This document shows positions 50,135 to 59,190 of a stretch of DNA of 64,000 nucleotides, piece after piece. This DNA comes from CAWJAP01 sp963834365 (GTDB taxonomy: Bacteria; Acidobacteriota; Vicinamibacteria; Vicinamibacterales; Vicinamibacteraceae): NCBI GenBank assembly GCA_963834365.1, contig CAWIBS010000028.1, positions 28,142 through 92,141 of the forward strand, written 5' to 3'. Under the pieces are notes generated by a model. That model worked only from the letters and a program-made list of their open reading frames with translations, was not told the DNA's origin and ran no database searches. The stretch's first letter is position 1, and each line of letters starts with the position of its first letter. The position numbers and the translations under genes were made by a program.

Positions 50135-51175
50135 TCAGTCCTGCTTGACGAGCTCGACGCGCCGGTTCTTCGCGCGTCCCTCGTCAGTGTCGTTCGACGC
50201 GACGGGCGCCGCCATACCCACGCCCACGCCGCGCAGACGCGCCGCGGCGATGCCGTGTCTGGTCGTCAGCTCCTGGAGCACGGCGGCCGCGCGGCGATCC
50301 GACAGTGCGATGTTCGGGTCGTAGCCGCCGACGCTGTCGGTGTGGCCGACGACGAGGAGCTTGAGACTCGGATCGGCCTTGAGCAGCGTCGCAATCTCGA
50401 CGATCGCGGCGGTCGATTCGGGCTTGAGATCGGCCCTGTTGGTGTCGAAGTAGATGCCATACAGCGCGACGTGGCCCGCCTGCGCGATCTCCCTGGCCAT
50501 GGCCGCGGCATCGACGGTGACGAGCCCCGCGTCCATCGGGGCGGTCTCGACGATCTCGAGCAGGACGAGGGAGCGGTTGTTGGTCGCGGGCACGCCGGGA
50601 TTGGCGTCTCCCGCGATGTACACGGAGGCGTAGGTGTCGCCCTTCGGGCTCGAGCGCTTAGCGGCGACGTACCGCTGGTCCTGCACCATGGTCCACACGC
50701 GCATCAGATCGCGGCCCTTGAGCTGCTGCTCGGTGCCCATCGGGAAGAGGACGTGGCGCATGCCGTCCGGCTGCTGGCCGCAGGTCGCCGCGGCGCACGA
50801 GAAGAGGACCTGGAAGCCCCCCTTCTTGAGCTCTGTCTCGTAGTTGCGGAACACTTCGAGCGTCGAGCGCTCCACCGGCGCCAGGTACAGAATGCGGGTG
50901 ACCCGGCCCTCCAGCTTCTGACTCTTCTTGGCCTGGCGGACCGGCGGCGAGCCGCTGCTGCCGACCGGGCCGAGCGGCAGCGTGAAGGCGTCGAACTTGC
51001 GGAAGTCGTAGCCGAGGATCACGGATCCCGCGTAGCGGGAGACCACCGGGTGATCCGCGCTGCCCTCGAGGTCGGTCGTCTGCGCCTGGCCGGCGCTCGT
51101 ACCGGCGAGGATGGCCAGCGCGAACCCCATCGTCCATGTGGTGCTCGACCAGCGGATCTTTAGAAGAACTGACAC
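50135..51175 (-). CDS. DUF4892-like protein with C-terminal OmpA domain
   Basis: This intact 346-residue protein has a signal peptide (MGFALAILAGTSAGQAQ), then a DUF4892-type region (GSADHPVVSRYAGSVILGYD, PVERSTLEVFRNYETELKKG, GMRHVLFPMGTEQQLKG) and a C-terminal peptidoglycan-binding OmpA domain at about 240-340: YGIYFDTNRADLKPEST, LLVVGHTDSVGGYDPNIALS, AARLRGVGVGMAAP and KNRRVELV. It should anchor to peptidoglycan in the periplasm. The GTG start at 51175 keeps a short extra N-terminus; ATG at residue 16 is equally possible. Confidence 0.8.
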   Translation of the reverse strand: MSVLLKIRWSSTTWTMGFALAILAGTSAGQAQTTDLEGSADHPVVSRYAGSVILGYDFRKFDAFTLPLGPVGSSGSPPVRQAKKSQKLEGRVTRILYLAPVERSTLEVFRNYETELKKGGFQVLFSCAAATCGQQPDGMRHVLFPMGTEQQLKGRDLMRVWTMVQDQRYVAAKRSSPKGDTYASVYIAGDANPGVPATNNRSLVLLEIVETAPMDAGLVTVDAAAMAREIAQAGHVALYGIYFDTNRADLKPESTAAIVEIATLLKADPSLKLLVVGHTDSVGGYDPNIALSDRRAAAVLQELTTRHGIAAARLRGVGVGMAAPVASNDTDEGRAKNRRVELVKQD

Positions 51176-51193
51176 GTTTTAACCCCCAGCCCC

Positions 51194-51221
51194 GTAGCCC
51201 GTAGCCCGTAGCCCGTAGCCT
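51194..51221. repeat. GTAGCCC tandem repeat (about four units)
   Basis: GTAGCCC is repeated four times (51194-51200, 51201-51207, 51208-51214 and GTAGCCT to 51221). It begins directly after the stop of the double-protease gene read on the minus strand (51226-51228), between it and the OmpA start. Like the other short tandem repeats here, it is placed at a gene end. Confidence 0.6.
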
Positions 51222-51225
51222 GCTC

Positions 51226-54200
51226 CTATGTCAACTGCTTCAGCCTCGACTCCGCGCGCTTCACGGCGCGGTCCACGACCTTGCGCTTCTTGAAGAGATC
51301 GACCATCTCCTTCTGAGCGGTGCGCGCGGCGCCTTTCTTGCCGGCGTCAACGGCGCACTCGGTGTAGGTCTGGACCATCTGCTCGTAGCCGATGTGCCCC
51401 AGCGAGTTGGCCGCGGCGTTGGGCTCGGCGACGACCTTGCCCAGAGTGGTGAAGACGAAACCGGGGTCGCTGTCCTCGACGCTGAGCGTGCGCGCCGATG
51501 GATCCAGGACCTTGAAGCGCGTGGCAAAGGCGCCGGCGCGGGCGCGGCGCAGCGCGAACGCTGCCGGGTGGTCGGCGGCGATCTTGCTGAGCACCCAGTC
51601 GATCTTCTGGAGCTCTTCGCCCATCACGCGCGTGCCGTGCATCGTGAGCACGCGCCCCATCCGCGCGTCGAAGATTTCGGCCACCGCCGGCAGCGTGCTG
51701 GCGTCGGTCGCTTCGACGAAGATGCGACACACCGCGGCGGCCGCCCGGTAGCCGTACCGGACGCTGGCCTCGAGGCGATACGCGCCGGGATGCTTGAAGG
51801 GCAGCCCGAGCTTGCCGATCGTCAGATCGATCGGCTCGTACAGGGCCTCGCCGGGCTCGAGCATCCGCGGCGCGACGTGATGACGCGCGTGCGAAAACGG
51901 CAGGACGGGCCACTTGCGGCCGTCGGGCAGCGTGATGCCAATCTCGAGCAGGCCGTCGAGCAGGTCGAAGTGGCCGGGGACCTCGATGGCCCGCGGCCCC
52001 TTGTTCCACAGCTTCAGCTCGATCTCCATCGCTTCGCCGAGCTGGAACACCGGCTTGCGGGTCCGGATCTCGAAACCGAGCGACGGATCGACCTCGCTGT
52101 GAGAGATGCGCCCGTGGTTGGTGAACCAGGCCTCGTTCCCCATCTGCACGAACCGGTCAGGGGCGTGGCGCAGGAACAGCAGCTCGTTGCGATCGAAGCG
52201 GAACCGGAAGCGGTTGTAGAACCAGGTCGCCGAGAGTGTCGGACTCGAGGGCGAGCCCGACTCGGTGGCCAGGTCGGGATAGTTCATCCACGACATCGCC
52301 TGGGGATCCTGGACCGTCGGCATCCAGCTCGGCGCCGGCCACGCCGTGCCCGACGAGGCATGCTTCTGGAACGAGTGGGCGAGGTTGAACGCGTGCCCCA
52401 TCTCGTGAATGAGATCGAAGAACAGCTCGCGGGCCGCCGCCTCGTTGACCGGCGGATTCGCCTCGACGTAGTCCCCGGTCGGCAGGTGGAAGAACTCGCA
52501 TTCGGTGAAGACCGCCGTCCCCTGGCAATCGACTCCGCCGGGCTCGTCGATCTCCCCGTCGAACATGATGCCGCCCAGCGTCGTCGCTCGTGGCGCGCTT
52601 CGCCTGCAGGACCCACATCTTCCACTGCGGACGGTTCTGGAACGCCGACCAGTTCGCCTCCATCGCGTCGTGCATCTCGGTCTCGCTCCACAGCGCGTCG
52701 CTGCCGGCGGCGGACGAGGCGATGGTCGTCGTGGCGTTCGAGCGCGTGATGCCGATCCCGGCGTGACGGAAGGACCGCTCGATCGTCAGCGACTCCCGCG
52801 ACAGATCGGCGGGCCGATCCGGATGCGCGTGGGTGTCGTAGGGTTCGGGGTCGCGGGCCCCGGACTCCCGGTCGACTTCGATCTCGATCTCGCGGAAGAA
52901 CTGCGACTGCCTGATCGCCCGATGCGGGCCCATCCGCCGCCCGTCGGTCAGCACGAAGGTCGTGTCGGCCTGATGGCTCGAGGGTGCGCCGTTCAGACCG
53001 ATTTCCACGCGGGTGCAGATCCCGCCGCCCGGGAACGGCATCGAGAAGTCCTCGACGACGAGGTTGACGACTCCCGACGATGAACTGCTCGCCGTGACGC
53101 GGCCAATGAAGCGCTCGAGGGTCGCCGGAGCGACCAGCAGGCCGCGGGCGACGTTGCCGCTGACGACGTTGAGCGTGTCGGATCCGTCGATGTCCACGTG
53201 CAGCGTGAACCGCAGCCGCTGCGCGAGCGGTCCCTCGGGAATCGGGAACGGCGTCGGCAGCGGATCGAGGTCGGGACGGGGCTGTCGCAGCACCGGCGGT
53301 CCGGGCTGCGGAATCGGCAGCGGCCCCGGCACCTGGCCCAGCTCCGGATTCGCCATGAAGGCGAGGATGTCGTTGCGCTCGGGGATGAAGATCGGGGCGT
53401 CGACGGCGCTCATCGGATCGGGCACCGGCGCCAGCGTCTCGCGCTCCGATGCGCCGCCGCCGAAGATGTAACGCCCGCTGTATCTGAAGAGCTCGACGAG
53501 CGCTGAGGGGTCGGGGATTTCCGGCTGCGGCGGGTGGTGGCACGATGACAGCTCCTCTCTGGCCGATCTGCTCGGCGACGAAGCCGAGGTTCATGCGAAG
53601 CACGTCTGCGGCGAGCCCGAAGTCCAGGGTGGACAGGACGTCGTTCGCCGTGTGAATGGCGGAGTTGGCCGAGTCGCCGCCCTCGATGGTGAGGACGGCC
53701 GGCAGCCCGGCCTGGATGAAGGACACGTGATCGCTCGCGAACGGGTTGAGCGAGGTCTGGACGGCGAGCGGCGTGTGCGCGGCGGCCGAGGCCGCAAGCC
53801 CGTCGATGACCGACTGCGACACGGCCGAGCCTTCGATGAGCACGGCGGGCGCCGCGGTGTTGCGCACGCCGATCATGTCCATGTTGACGACGGCACGGAG
53901 GCGGGCCCTGTCGGCGGCGCTCAAAGCCGCCACGAACTGCTGGCTGCCGTGCAGTCCCTGTTCTTCACCGCCGAACAGCACCAGGCGGACGTCATGCTCG
54001 GCTTCGTGCGACGCGAGCGCCCGGGCGATTGCGAGTACGCCGGCGGCCCCGCTGGCGTTGTCGTCCGCGCCCGGCGCCGCCGCCGAATCGCCGCCGGCAT
54101 TGTTCGCAGAGTCCAGATGACCGCAGACGATGACGAGCTCCCGCGTCGCACCGCCGCCCGACTTCTCCGCGATGATGTTCACGCTCGAGCCAGCCGGCAG

Positions 54201-54806
54201 GGTGATCGACGGGCGGCCGACCGTATAGCCCATCGCGGTCAACCGGGTCTCGGCAAAAGCCGCGGCGTCGGTGTAGCCCGCCGACAGCGTATGGCGCGTG
54301 AAGAGGGACGCGAGAAACGTGACGTCGGCCTGGTAGCTCGCCGGGTCCAGCGCGGCGACAATCGGCCCCACCCAGGGCTCGGCGCGCGCGGCCATGTCGC
54401 GGGCGATCTCGCGAAAGACGATCGAATCCGGCTCGAGCGGCCGGATCCCATAGTCGTGACTGTCGCGGCGGAGGCGGGCGGCCCGCGACGGGGCGAGTGA
54501 GACGACGAGGAAGCGGCCCTGATCGAGCACGACCGGGACCCGCGGATGTTCCTGCTGGAACGTTCGGCCCTTCTGCACGACCAGGTGCAGATCCGAGCGC
54601 TTCGCGCGCCCCTCGAGCGGCGCCGACGCGATGCGCCTCGCCGAAAGCGCGCGCGCGACCGCGCCGACGTTGCCATCGGATGCGACGATGAGATAGCGAT
54701 GGCCGAACTGGACGAAGAACCCCTGCGGGATCGCCGGACCGCGCGCCCGCGCGATCCGCTGGGCCATCAGCGGTGACGCCGATGGATCGGTGACGAGAAA
54801 GCGCAT
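51226..54806 (-). CDS. M28 aminopeptidase fused to a metzincin-type metalloprotease (two or three frameshifts)
   Basis: This is a giant protein of about 1190 residues. The start at 54806 has GGAGGG 6 bases upstream and no signal peptide. Residues about 1-120 are a separate N-terminal domain (VTDPSASPLMAQRIARARGP). The M28 domain is at about 150-420: GHLDSANN (H230), GADDNASG (D248), FGGEEQGL (E281, E282), NMDMIG (D310) and IHTANDVL (H385), all zinc ligands or catalytic positions intact. A Pro-rich linker (PPQPEIPDPS) follows after an indel at about 53535. Next are PERNDILAFMANPELGQVPG, a beta-rich region, and, after a shift at about 52580, HEMGHAFNLAH near residue 800 with the extended HExxHxxxxxH metzincin zinc motif. 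A C-terminal domain of about 300 residues closes the protein. Two different metalloproteases in one chain is unusual. Confidence 0.8.
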
Positions 54807-54827
54807 TCGTCCCTCCGATTTGTGGTC

Positions 54828-54872
54828 GTGTCCGCCTTTAGGCGGACCCTGGGTCCGGCTGAAGCCGGACAC
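54828..54872. repeat. Double-hairpin repeat element (copy with GTCCG stems)
   Basis: GTCCGCCT-TT-AGGCGGAC (54830-54847) and GTCCGGCT-GA-AGCCGGAC (54853-54870) lie side by side within outer arms GTGTCC and GGACAC (54828-54833, 54867-54872). It is followed by ACTACGTCAACACAAG, the same kind of 3' flank as at 40629-40645. It lies upstream of the double-protease gene. Confidence 0.65.
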
Positions 54873-54962
54873 TACGTCAACACAAGTCGCGCCCGGAAAG
54901 AGGGGAGGCGGATCGAAGGGGTCGAGCCGCTGTTTGATAAACGCCGACCGGCTGAAACCCGA

Positions 54963-55078
54963 ACAGCTACCAGCTACCAGCTACCAACTACCAGGCACTC
55001 TGAGTGCAGGTGAGCTCGGCGCTTGTGTCGCTGGTAGCTGGTCGCCTGGTAGCTGGTAGTTGGTCGTTGGTAGCTGCT
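54963..55078. repeat. Inverted arrays of AGCTACCAG tandem repeats (second copy)
   Basis: The forward arm (54965-54993) has three to four AGCTACCAG or AACTACCAG units; the reverse arm (55030-55077) has CTGGTAGCT and TTGGTAGCT units. The arms are separated by a 35-bp spacer with a GTGCAGGTGAGC core. It is the same repeat family as 39887-40026. It also encodes the end of the small gene 54974-55396. Confidence 0.65.
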
Positions 55079-55396
55079 CAGAGCCCGGCCGAGCGAGCGC
55101 AGGCTTGGCACGCGGGCACCCGGCTCGATGACGGCCGCGCCGCCAGGGCCTTCGACCTCGAGGCGTTCGACGTGATGCTTCTCGAGCCCGGTCGTCATCG
55201 CCGCCGCCAGCGCATCGGCCGCGGCCGCGTCATCGATCTCGACGCGCGCCTTGCTGTAGGACACCGCGACGCGCGCGTTGGTCGGGATCGCCGGGACCTC
55301 GACCCGGACGGTGAACTTTCCGGGCGACGCCCGCTTCAGATGATCGAGGAACGCGTTGAACGCGCGGCTGTCGGCAGACAAGGTGAGTTCGTGCAT
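54974..55396 (-). CDS. Small protein of unknown family with a repeat-encoded tail
   Basis: About 107 residues before the repeat form a plausible compact domain: MHELTLSADSRAFNAFLDHL, KFTVRVEVPAIPTNARVAVS, VEIDDAAAADALAAAMTTGL and GGAAVIEPGARVPSLRS. The natural end is probably near RALS, where a TGA exists one base out of frame; the present frame instead runs through the AGCTACCAG repeat to give SYQRPTTSYQATSYQ and a tail to 54974. I do not recognise the family. It follows the PIG-L gene by about 60 bp on the same strand, so it is likely the third gene of that operon. The start at 55396 keeps the domain and drops an unlike upstream extension. Confidence 0.5.
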   Translation of the reverse strand: MHELTLSADSRAFNAFLDHLKRASPGKFTVRVEVPAIPTNARVAVSYSKARVEIDDAAAADALAAAMTTGLEKHHVERLEVEGPGGAAVIEPGARVPSLRSLGRALSSYQRPTTSYQATSYQRHKRRAHLHSECLVVGSW

Positions 55397-55457
55397 GGTG
55401 GTGGTGCGGAGCGCCCGCCCTCCTGCGCCGGTTCCCGGCAGGTCCGCGGCACCAGGT

Positions 55458-56323
55458 TCAGTCCGCGGTGAGGATCGTCGAGGCGTTGGTCGTCGCCGGG
55501 AGGTTTCTCCCTCCATCGTAGCGCGTCTCGAGCCGGCCGTCCGTCCAGCGACGATGACGGTAGAGCGTCGCGAACGCAAAGTCCGGCGCCGCACCACCCT
55601 GGCCGCCGACCAGCTCGCCGCCCCGCCGGACGTTGTCCTGCATCCACGCCGGCAGCAGCAGGTGGTACGGGTTGCGCTGCACTTCGCCGACGTGGAAGGA
55701 GAGTCCCGTCATCATGTGCGCGAGATCCTCGACGCTCGGACTCGACCATGAGGTTGGGCGTCGCCATCGCGCCCCAGAATTCGGTCTCGATCACGTCACA
55801 GGCGAACCGGGACGGCTGGCGGCCCGAGCGCGTCGACGAGGAGATGATGGGTGCCGATGTGCGTGCTGTTCCAGTCGGTGTCGTGCGGGAACAGGACCAC
55901 CGCCGGCTGATGCTCCGCGATCACCCTGGCGATCACGTCCACGGCGGCGCTCCAGTGCGCCGGGTCGCTGGCTCGCGTCCGCACGTTGACCTGTTCGAGA
56001 CCGCCCGGAACGGTCGCGACCAGGTCGAATCCGAGGTAGTCGCAGGCGGCGGCGAGCTCGTCCCAGCGCGCCGACTGACGGGCCTTGTTGCTGCCCTGGG
56101 TCACGGCCACGTTGACGATGCGCATGCCCGCCTCGCGCTGCAGCCGCACCGCCAGCCCGCCGATGATGCACTCATCGTCGGGATGCGGCGAAAAGATCAG
56201 CACGCGCCGCGCGTCGGGCGACGTCGTCGGCCGCGGCGGAGGCGGAAAGCCGCCGAGCGGGAACTGCTTGCCCTCGCGCACGAGCCGCGCCAGCTCCGAG
56301 ACGAATCGATGGTAGGGATTCAT
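55458..56323 (-). CDS. PIG-L family N-acetylglucosaminyl deacetylase (two frameshifts)
   Basis: The zinc-dependent deacetylase domain begins at about residue 40 with SPHPDDEC (45-52), the family's AHPDDE motif, and includes GGLAVRLQREAGMRIVNVAV, VTQGSNKARQSARWDELAAA, CDYLGFDLV, and HDTDWNSTHIGTHHLL with the second metal-ligand set (D and HxxH). Frames shift near 55790 and 55745; the C-terminus reads GLSFHVGEVQRNPYHLLLPA. The stop is at 55458. The ATG overlaps the stop of the kinase gene (ATGA), so the two are translationally coupled. It should remove an acetyl group from an N-acetyl amino sugar, before or after the kinase step. Confidence 0.85.
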
Positions 56324-57735
56324 GAGCGCGTCCCGGGCAGAGCCGGGAGGCTCGCCGCGGCAATGGCCTGACCATGACGCTTGTCGTGCTCGTCCGGCAC
56401 GTGGAACGTGAGGCGCCCGGCGAGCTCCGGAAACTCCGCCGCGAGTACCTCGCGCGCCCCGCCGACGATGTCGTCGCCGCCCGGTCCCGAGGTGACGCGG
56501 CCGAGCACCAGCACGTGGCGCAGGTCGTAGAAGCTCGCGAAATGCGCGACCCCGTAGCCGAGATACGTGCCGATGGTCTGATAGATCCGCACGGCGCGCG
56601 GGTCGCCCTCGGCCCTGAGCGCCTGGACCAGTTTGAGGCGTTCGGGGAGCCCCATGCCGGCGGGCGAGTCGATGCCGGCAACCGGCATGAGCCGGCCGAC
56701 GCACTGCTGCGAGAAATACTGCGCGCCGACGCCGTAGTCGCCCGACCATTCGTCCACGGGCGCGTCGGGATTCAGGTCGATCGGCACGAAGGCGAGCTCG
56801 TCGAGCCACGAGGTGATGGTGCCCTCGGGCGTGACGTAGCCCGCCGCCGTGCTGGTCCCCAGGGCTATCCCGAGGATGGCGTTCACGCCGAGCGACATCG
56901 ATCCCGCGAGCGCGGTCACCTCGCCGTCGTTGACGACCTCGAACGGAACGCCGTTCCACGCGTTCCGAACCTCGAGGAACAGATCCTTGACCCGCGCGTC
57001 GAAGACCTCCGGCGCGACGCCGCGGAAGAGCGAGCCGGCCTTCACACGATTGTTGACGTAGACGCCCGCGGCGCTGCCGCCGATCGCATCGACGCGAGGC
57101 AGGTGCGCCGCTGCCTTCGTCAGCGAATCCATGATGCCGTCGTAGTGATACTGCGGATCCGGCTTGTGGTACGGATCCCAGACGGTCTCGTCGCTGAACA
57201 CGACCTTGCCGTCGATGACCGCAGCGACCTTGCGATCGCTGCCGCCGAGGTCGAAGCCGATGCGATGACCGTCCAGATGCCGGCCGAGCGGCCTGGTTTC
57301 TGCGCGCTCCGGCGGGAGGTGTCGTGTGTGGACCACCTCGAGCGGGTGGTCGAACATGCGCTCGCCAACCAGGTGCGCATCGAACCGGCCCGTCGCCGCG
57401 TCACGATAGTGCGCGGCGAGCTCCGACACGAGCGACGCGGGACCATCGACATGCAGGCGCCAGCCCCCGCGTGACCAGAGCACGAACTTGACGAAACGCT
57501 CGAGATGGACGGCGTTGCCCGCCGCCTGCGGATCGGTTGCGGGGAGCACGCGGGTGTCGAACCGGAAGATCGAGCCATCCGCCTGCTCGAGGGCGAGGCG
57601 CACCGGGACCGCATCAGGCGCCGAGCGGGCGCGGGCGTCGAACGCGCGCACGGCGAGCACCGCCGGCCGGAAGTCCGGATCCAGGATCGGTGTGACGCGC
57701 GGCGCCACCAGCGGCAGCCCGTGATTCGTCTCCAT
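56320..57735 (-). CDS. ROK/ASKHA-type sugar kinase
   Basis: The intact 471-residue protein has an N-terminal extension of about 160 residues unlike typical ROK kinases, then an ATPase core: HRIGFDLGGSDRKVAAVIDG (phosphate-1 motif DLGGS), HLPRVDAIGGSAAGVYV, PFEVVNDGEVTALAG (adenosine/phosphate-2 region with NDGE and TA), ILGIALGTSTAAGYV and VLVLGRVTSGPGGDDIV. The NDGE and GLGTGTG-like segments support ASKHA sugar kinase. No cysteine-zinc triad of classical ROK is obvious. Downstream is PIG-L with a 4-base overlap, pointing to an amino-sugar pathway. The start at 57735 is the only good ATG. Confidence 0.75.
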   Translation of the reverse strand: METNHGLPLVAPRVTPILDPDFRPAVLAVRAFDARARSAPDAVPVRLALEQADGSIFRFDTRVLPATDPQAAGNAVHLERFVKFVLWSRGGWRLHVDGPASLVSELAAHYRDAATGRFDAHLVGERMFDHPLEVVHTRHLPPERAETRPLGRHLDGHRIGFDLGGSDRKVAAVIDGKVVFSDETVWDPYHKPDPQYHYDGIMDSLTKAAAHLPRVDAIGGSAAGVYVNNRVKAGSLFRGVAPEVFDARVKDLFLEVRNAWNGVPFEVVNDGEVTALAGSMSLGVNAILGIALGTSTAAGYVTPEGTITSWLDELAFVPIDLNPDAPVDEWSGDYGVGAQYFSQQCVGRLMPVAGIDSPAGMGLPERLKLVQALRAEGDPRAVRIYQTIGTYLGYGVAHFASFYDLRHVLVLGRVTSGPGGDDIVGGAREVLAAEFPELAGRLTFHVPDEHDKRHGQAIAAASLPALPGTRS

Positions 57736-57786
57736 TCGTCAGCGTCCTACCCCGAGTCGACTTGTGATGACAGCGGGCCCGCTATG

Positions 57787-57846
57787 GTGGCGCCGGGCTT
57801 TAGCCCGGCCAACGCGGGCCCGGGCAGGCCTAAAGGCCTGCGCCAC
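57787..57846. repeat. Double-hairpin repeat element (copy 2)
   Basis: The outer arms GTGGCGC and GCGCCAC enclose GCCGGGCT-TT-AGCCCGGC (57792-57809) and GCAGGCCT-AA-AGGCCTGC (57824-57841). It is the reverse complement of 40557-40615 with about five differences, and its internal 28 bp are identical to 41212-41239. It is followed by TTCAATACAAG. It lies between the kinase start and the DUF2277 gene, which diverge. Confidence 0.75.
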
Positions 57847-57986
57847 TTCAATACAAGAGCCGTGAGCTGGATTTCCAGTTCAGGCCCCGGCCATGGCCGG
57901 GCCGAACGTTCGACACGATACCACCGGCGCGTGGGTCCCCGGGCTCGCTGAGGGATAATGCGACATAAGCGCCTGGAGTCTGCCTC

Positions 57987-58262
57987 ATGTGCCGCAACAT
58001 TCGCCCCCTGTTCAATTTCGATCCCCCCACCACCGACGAGGAAGTACGCGCCGCCGCGCTGCAGTTCGTCCGCAAGATCAGCGGATTCACCAGCCCCTCG
58101 AAGGCCAACGCGGAGCCCTTCGATCGGGCGATCGATGAGGTGACCGCGGTCGCGCGGCGGCTGATCGACTCGCTCGTGACGCAGACGCCGCCGCGGACGC
58201 GCGAAGAGCTGGCCGCCAAGGCGCGCGCCCGCGCCGCCGAGCGCTTCGGCCGCGCGATGTAG
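57987..58262 (+). CDS. DUF2277 family protein
   Basis: The intact 91-residue product starts MCRNIRPLFNFDPPTTDEEV, continues AAALQFVRKISGFTSPSKAN and EPFDRAIDEVTAVARRLIDSL, and matches DUF2277 over its whole length. It is a small, all-helical soluble protein of unknown role that often occurs in actinobacteria and soil bacteria. GGAG lies about 9 bases before the ATG. It is a lone gene between a repeat element and a convergent isomerase-like gene. Confidence 0.9.
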   Translation: MCRNIRPLFNFDPPTTDEEVRAAALQFVRKISGFTSPSKANAEPFDRAIDEVTAVARRLIDSLVTQTPPRTREELAAKARARAAERFGRAM

Positions 58263-58301
58263 TCGAACGGCGGCAGGCGAGGGCGCTCCGGGTGCAGGTG
58301 G

Positions 58302-59174
58302 TCAGGACGTGACCGTGAGAGCGTCGGCGACCCCGCGCATGTAGGCGAGCGACTCCTTCATGCCGCCAACCGGGTCGTCTGCGTTGATCTGGTACTCGAG
58401 CGAGACGTGGCCGGCGAAGCGCGACCGGACCAGCGCCCGGAAGACGCCGGGGATGTCGAGCAGGCCCTTGCCGACCTCGACCTGGCTGTCGCGGTTCTTC
58501 ATGTCGGCGAGATCCTTCACATGCAGGTCGAGCAGCCGCGGGCCGGCGAGCGAGACCGACTGCACGATGTCGGCGCCCGCGCGCACCGCATGGCCGATGT
58601 CCATGCAGATGCCCATGCGCGGATCGCGGTTCTGCAGTTTGGCGAGCGCGTCCTTCGGCGCCGGGTACCACTTGTCCTCGGGCCCGTGATTGTGGATCGC
58701 GATCTTGATGTCGTACTCCTTCACGAGCTTCTCGAGCGTGTCGAGCGTCTCGGGAGCCGGTGAGCACACCATCAGCGGGAAGCCGCCGTTGCGCGCGTAT
58801 TCGAAGTCCTTGCGAATCTCGGCTTCGTCGTTGGCCTTCCAGGTGAGCGTCCCGCCACCCATGATCGTGAGGCCGGCGTCCTCGATCTTCTTGCGCAGCG
58901 CCCGCGTGGTCTCGGGCGGATCGGTGCGCGCGAGGTGGACGTCCTTGAGCGTGATGTACTTCACGCCCATCTCCTTGCAGCTCGCGAGCACGCGATCCAG
59001 CGGGAACTTCCGGAGCGAATAGGACGCAATGCCAATCTTGAGCGGCGAGCTGGAGCCCGCCGGCGGCAGGATCGCGGCGGCGTCCGCGGCGGAGACGGGC
59101 ACCAGGCGGGCCGCGGCGGCGAGGCCGGCGAGTTGCAGGACGCGGCGGCGGGCGACGGGAGGCAGGCTGGACAT
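58302..59174 (-). CDS. Tat-exported sugar phosphate isomerase/epimerase-like TIM barrel
   Basis: This intact 290-residue protein has a twin-arginine signal (ARRRVLQLAGLAAAARL) then an AP-endonuclease-2-like TIM barrel: KIGIASYSLRKFPLDRVLAS, LTIMGGGTLTWKANDEAE, KIAIHNHGPEDKWYP (metal-binding His), GICMDIGHAVRAGAD (Asp and His), LLDLHVKDLADM and HVSLEYQI (Glu). The metal ligand set HNHGP, MDIGH, HVKD and EYQ is complete, so it should act on a sugar or inositol compound in the periplasm. The start at 59174 is preferred over 59192. The region upstream is an array of GAGCGGCTG repeats. Confidence 0.8.
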   Translation of the reverse strand: MSSLPPVARRRVLQLAGLAAAARLVPVSAADAAAILPPAGSSSPLKIGIASYSLRKFPLDRVLASCKEMGVKYITLKDVHLARTDPPETTRALRKKIEDAGLTIMGGGTLTWKANDEAEIRKDFEYARNGGFPLMVCSPAPETLDTLEKLVKEYDIKIAIHNHGPEDKWYPAPKDALAKLQNRDPRMGICMDIGHAVRAGADIVQSVSLAGPRLLDLHVKDLADMKNRDSQVEVGKGLLDIPGVFRALVRSRFAGHVSLEYQINADDPVGGMKESLAYMRGVADALTVTS

Positions 59175-59190
59175 GGCGTGAACCTTCGTC

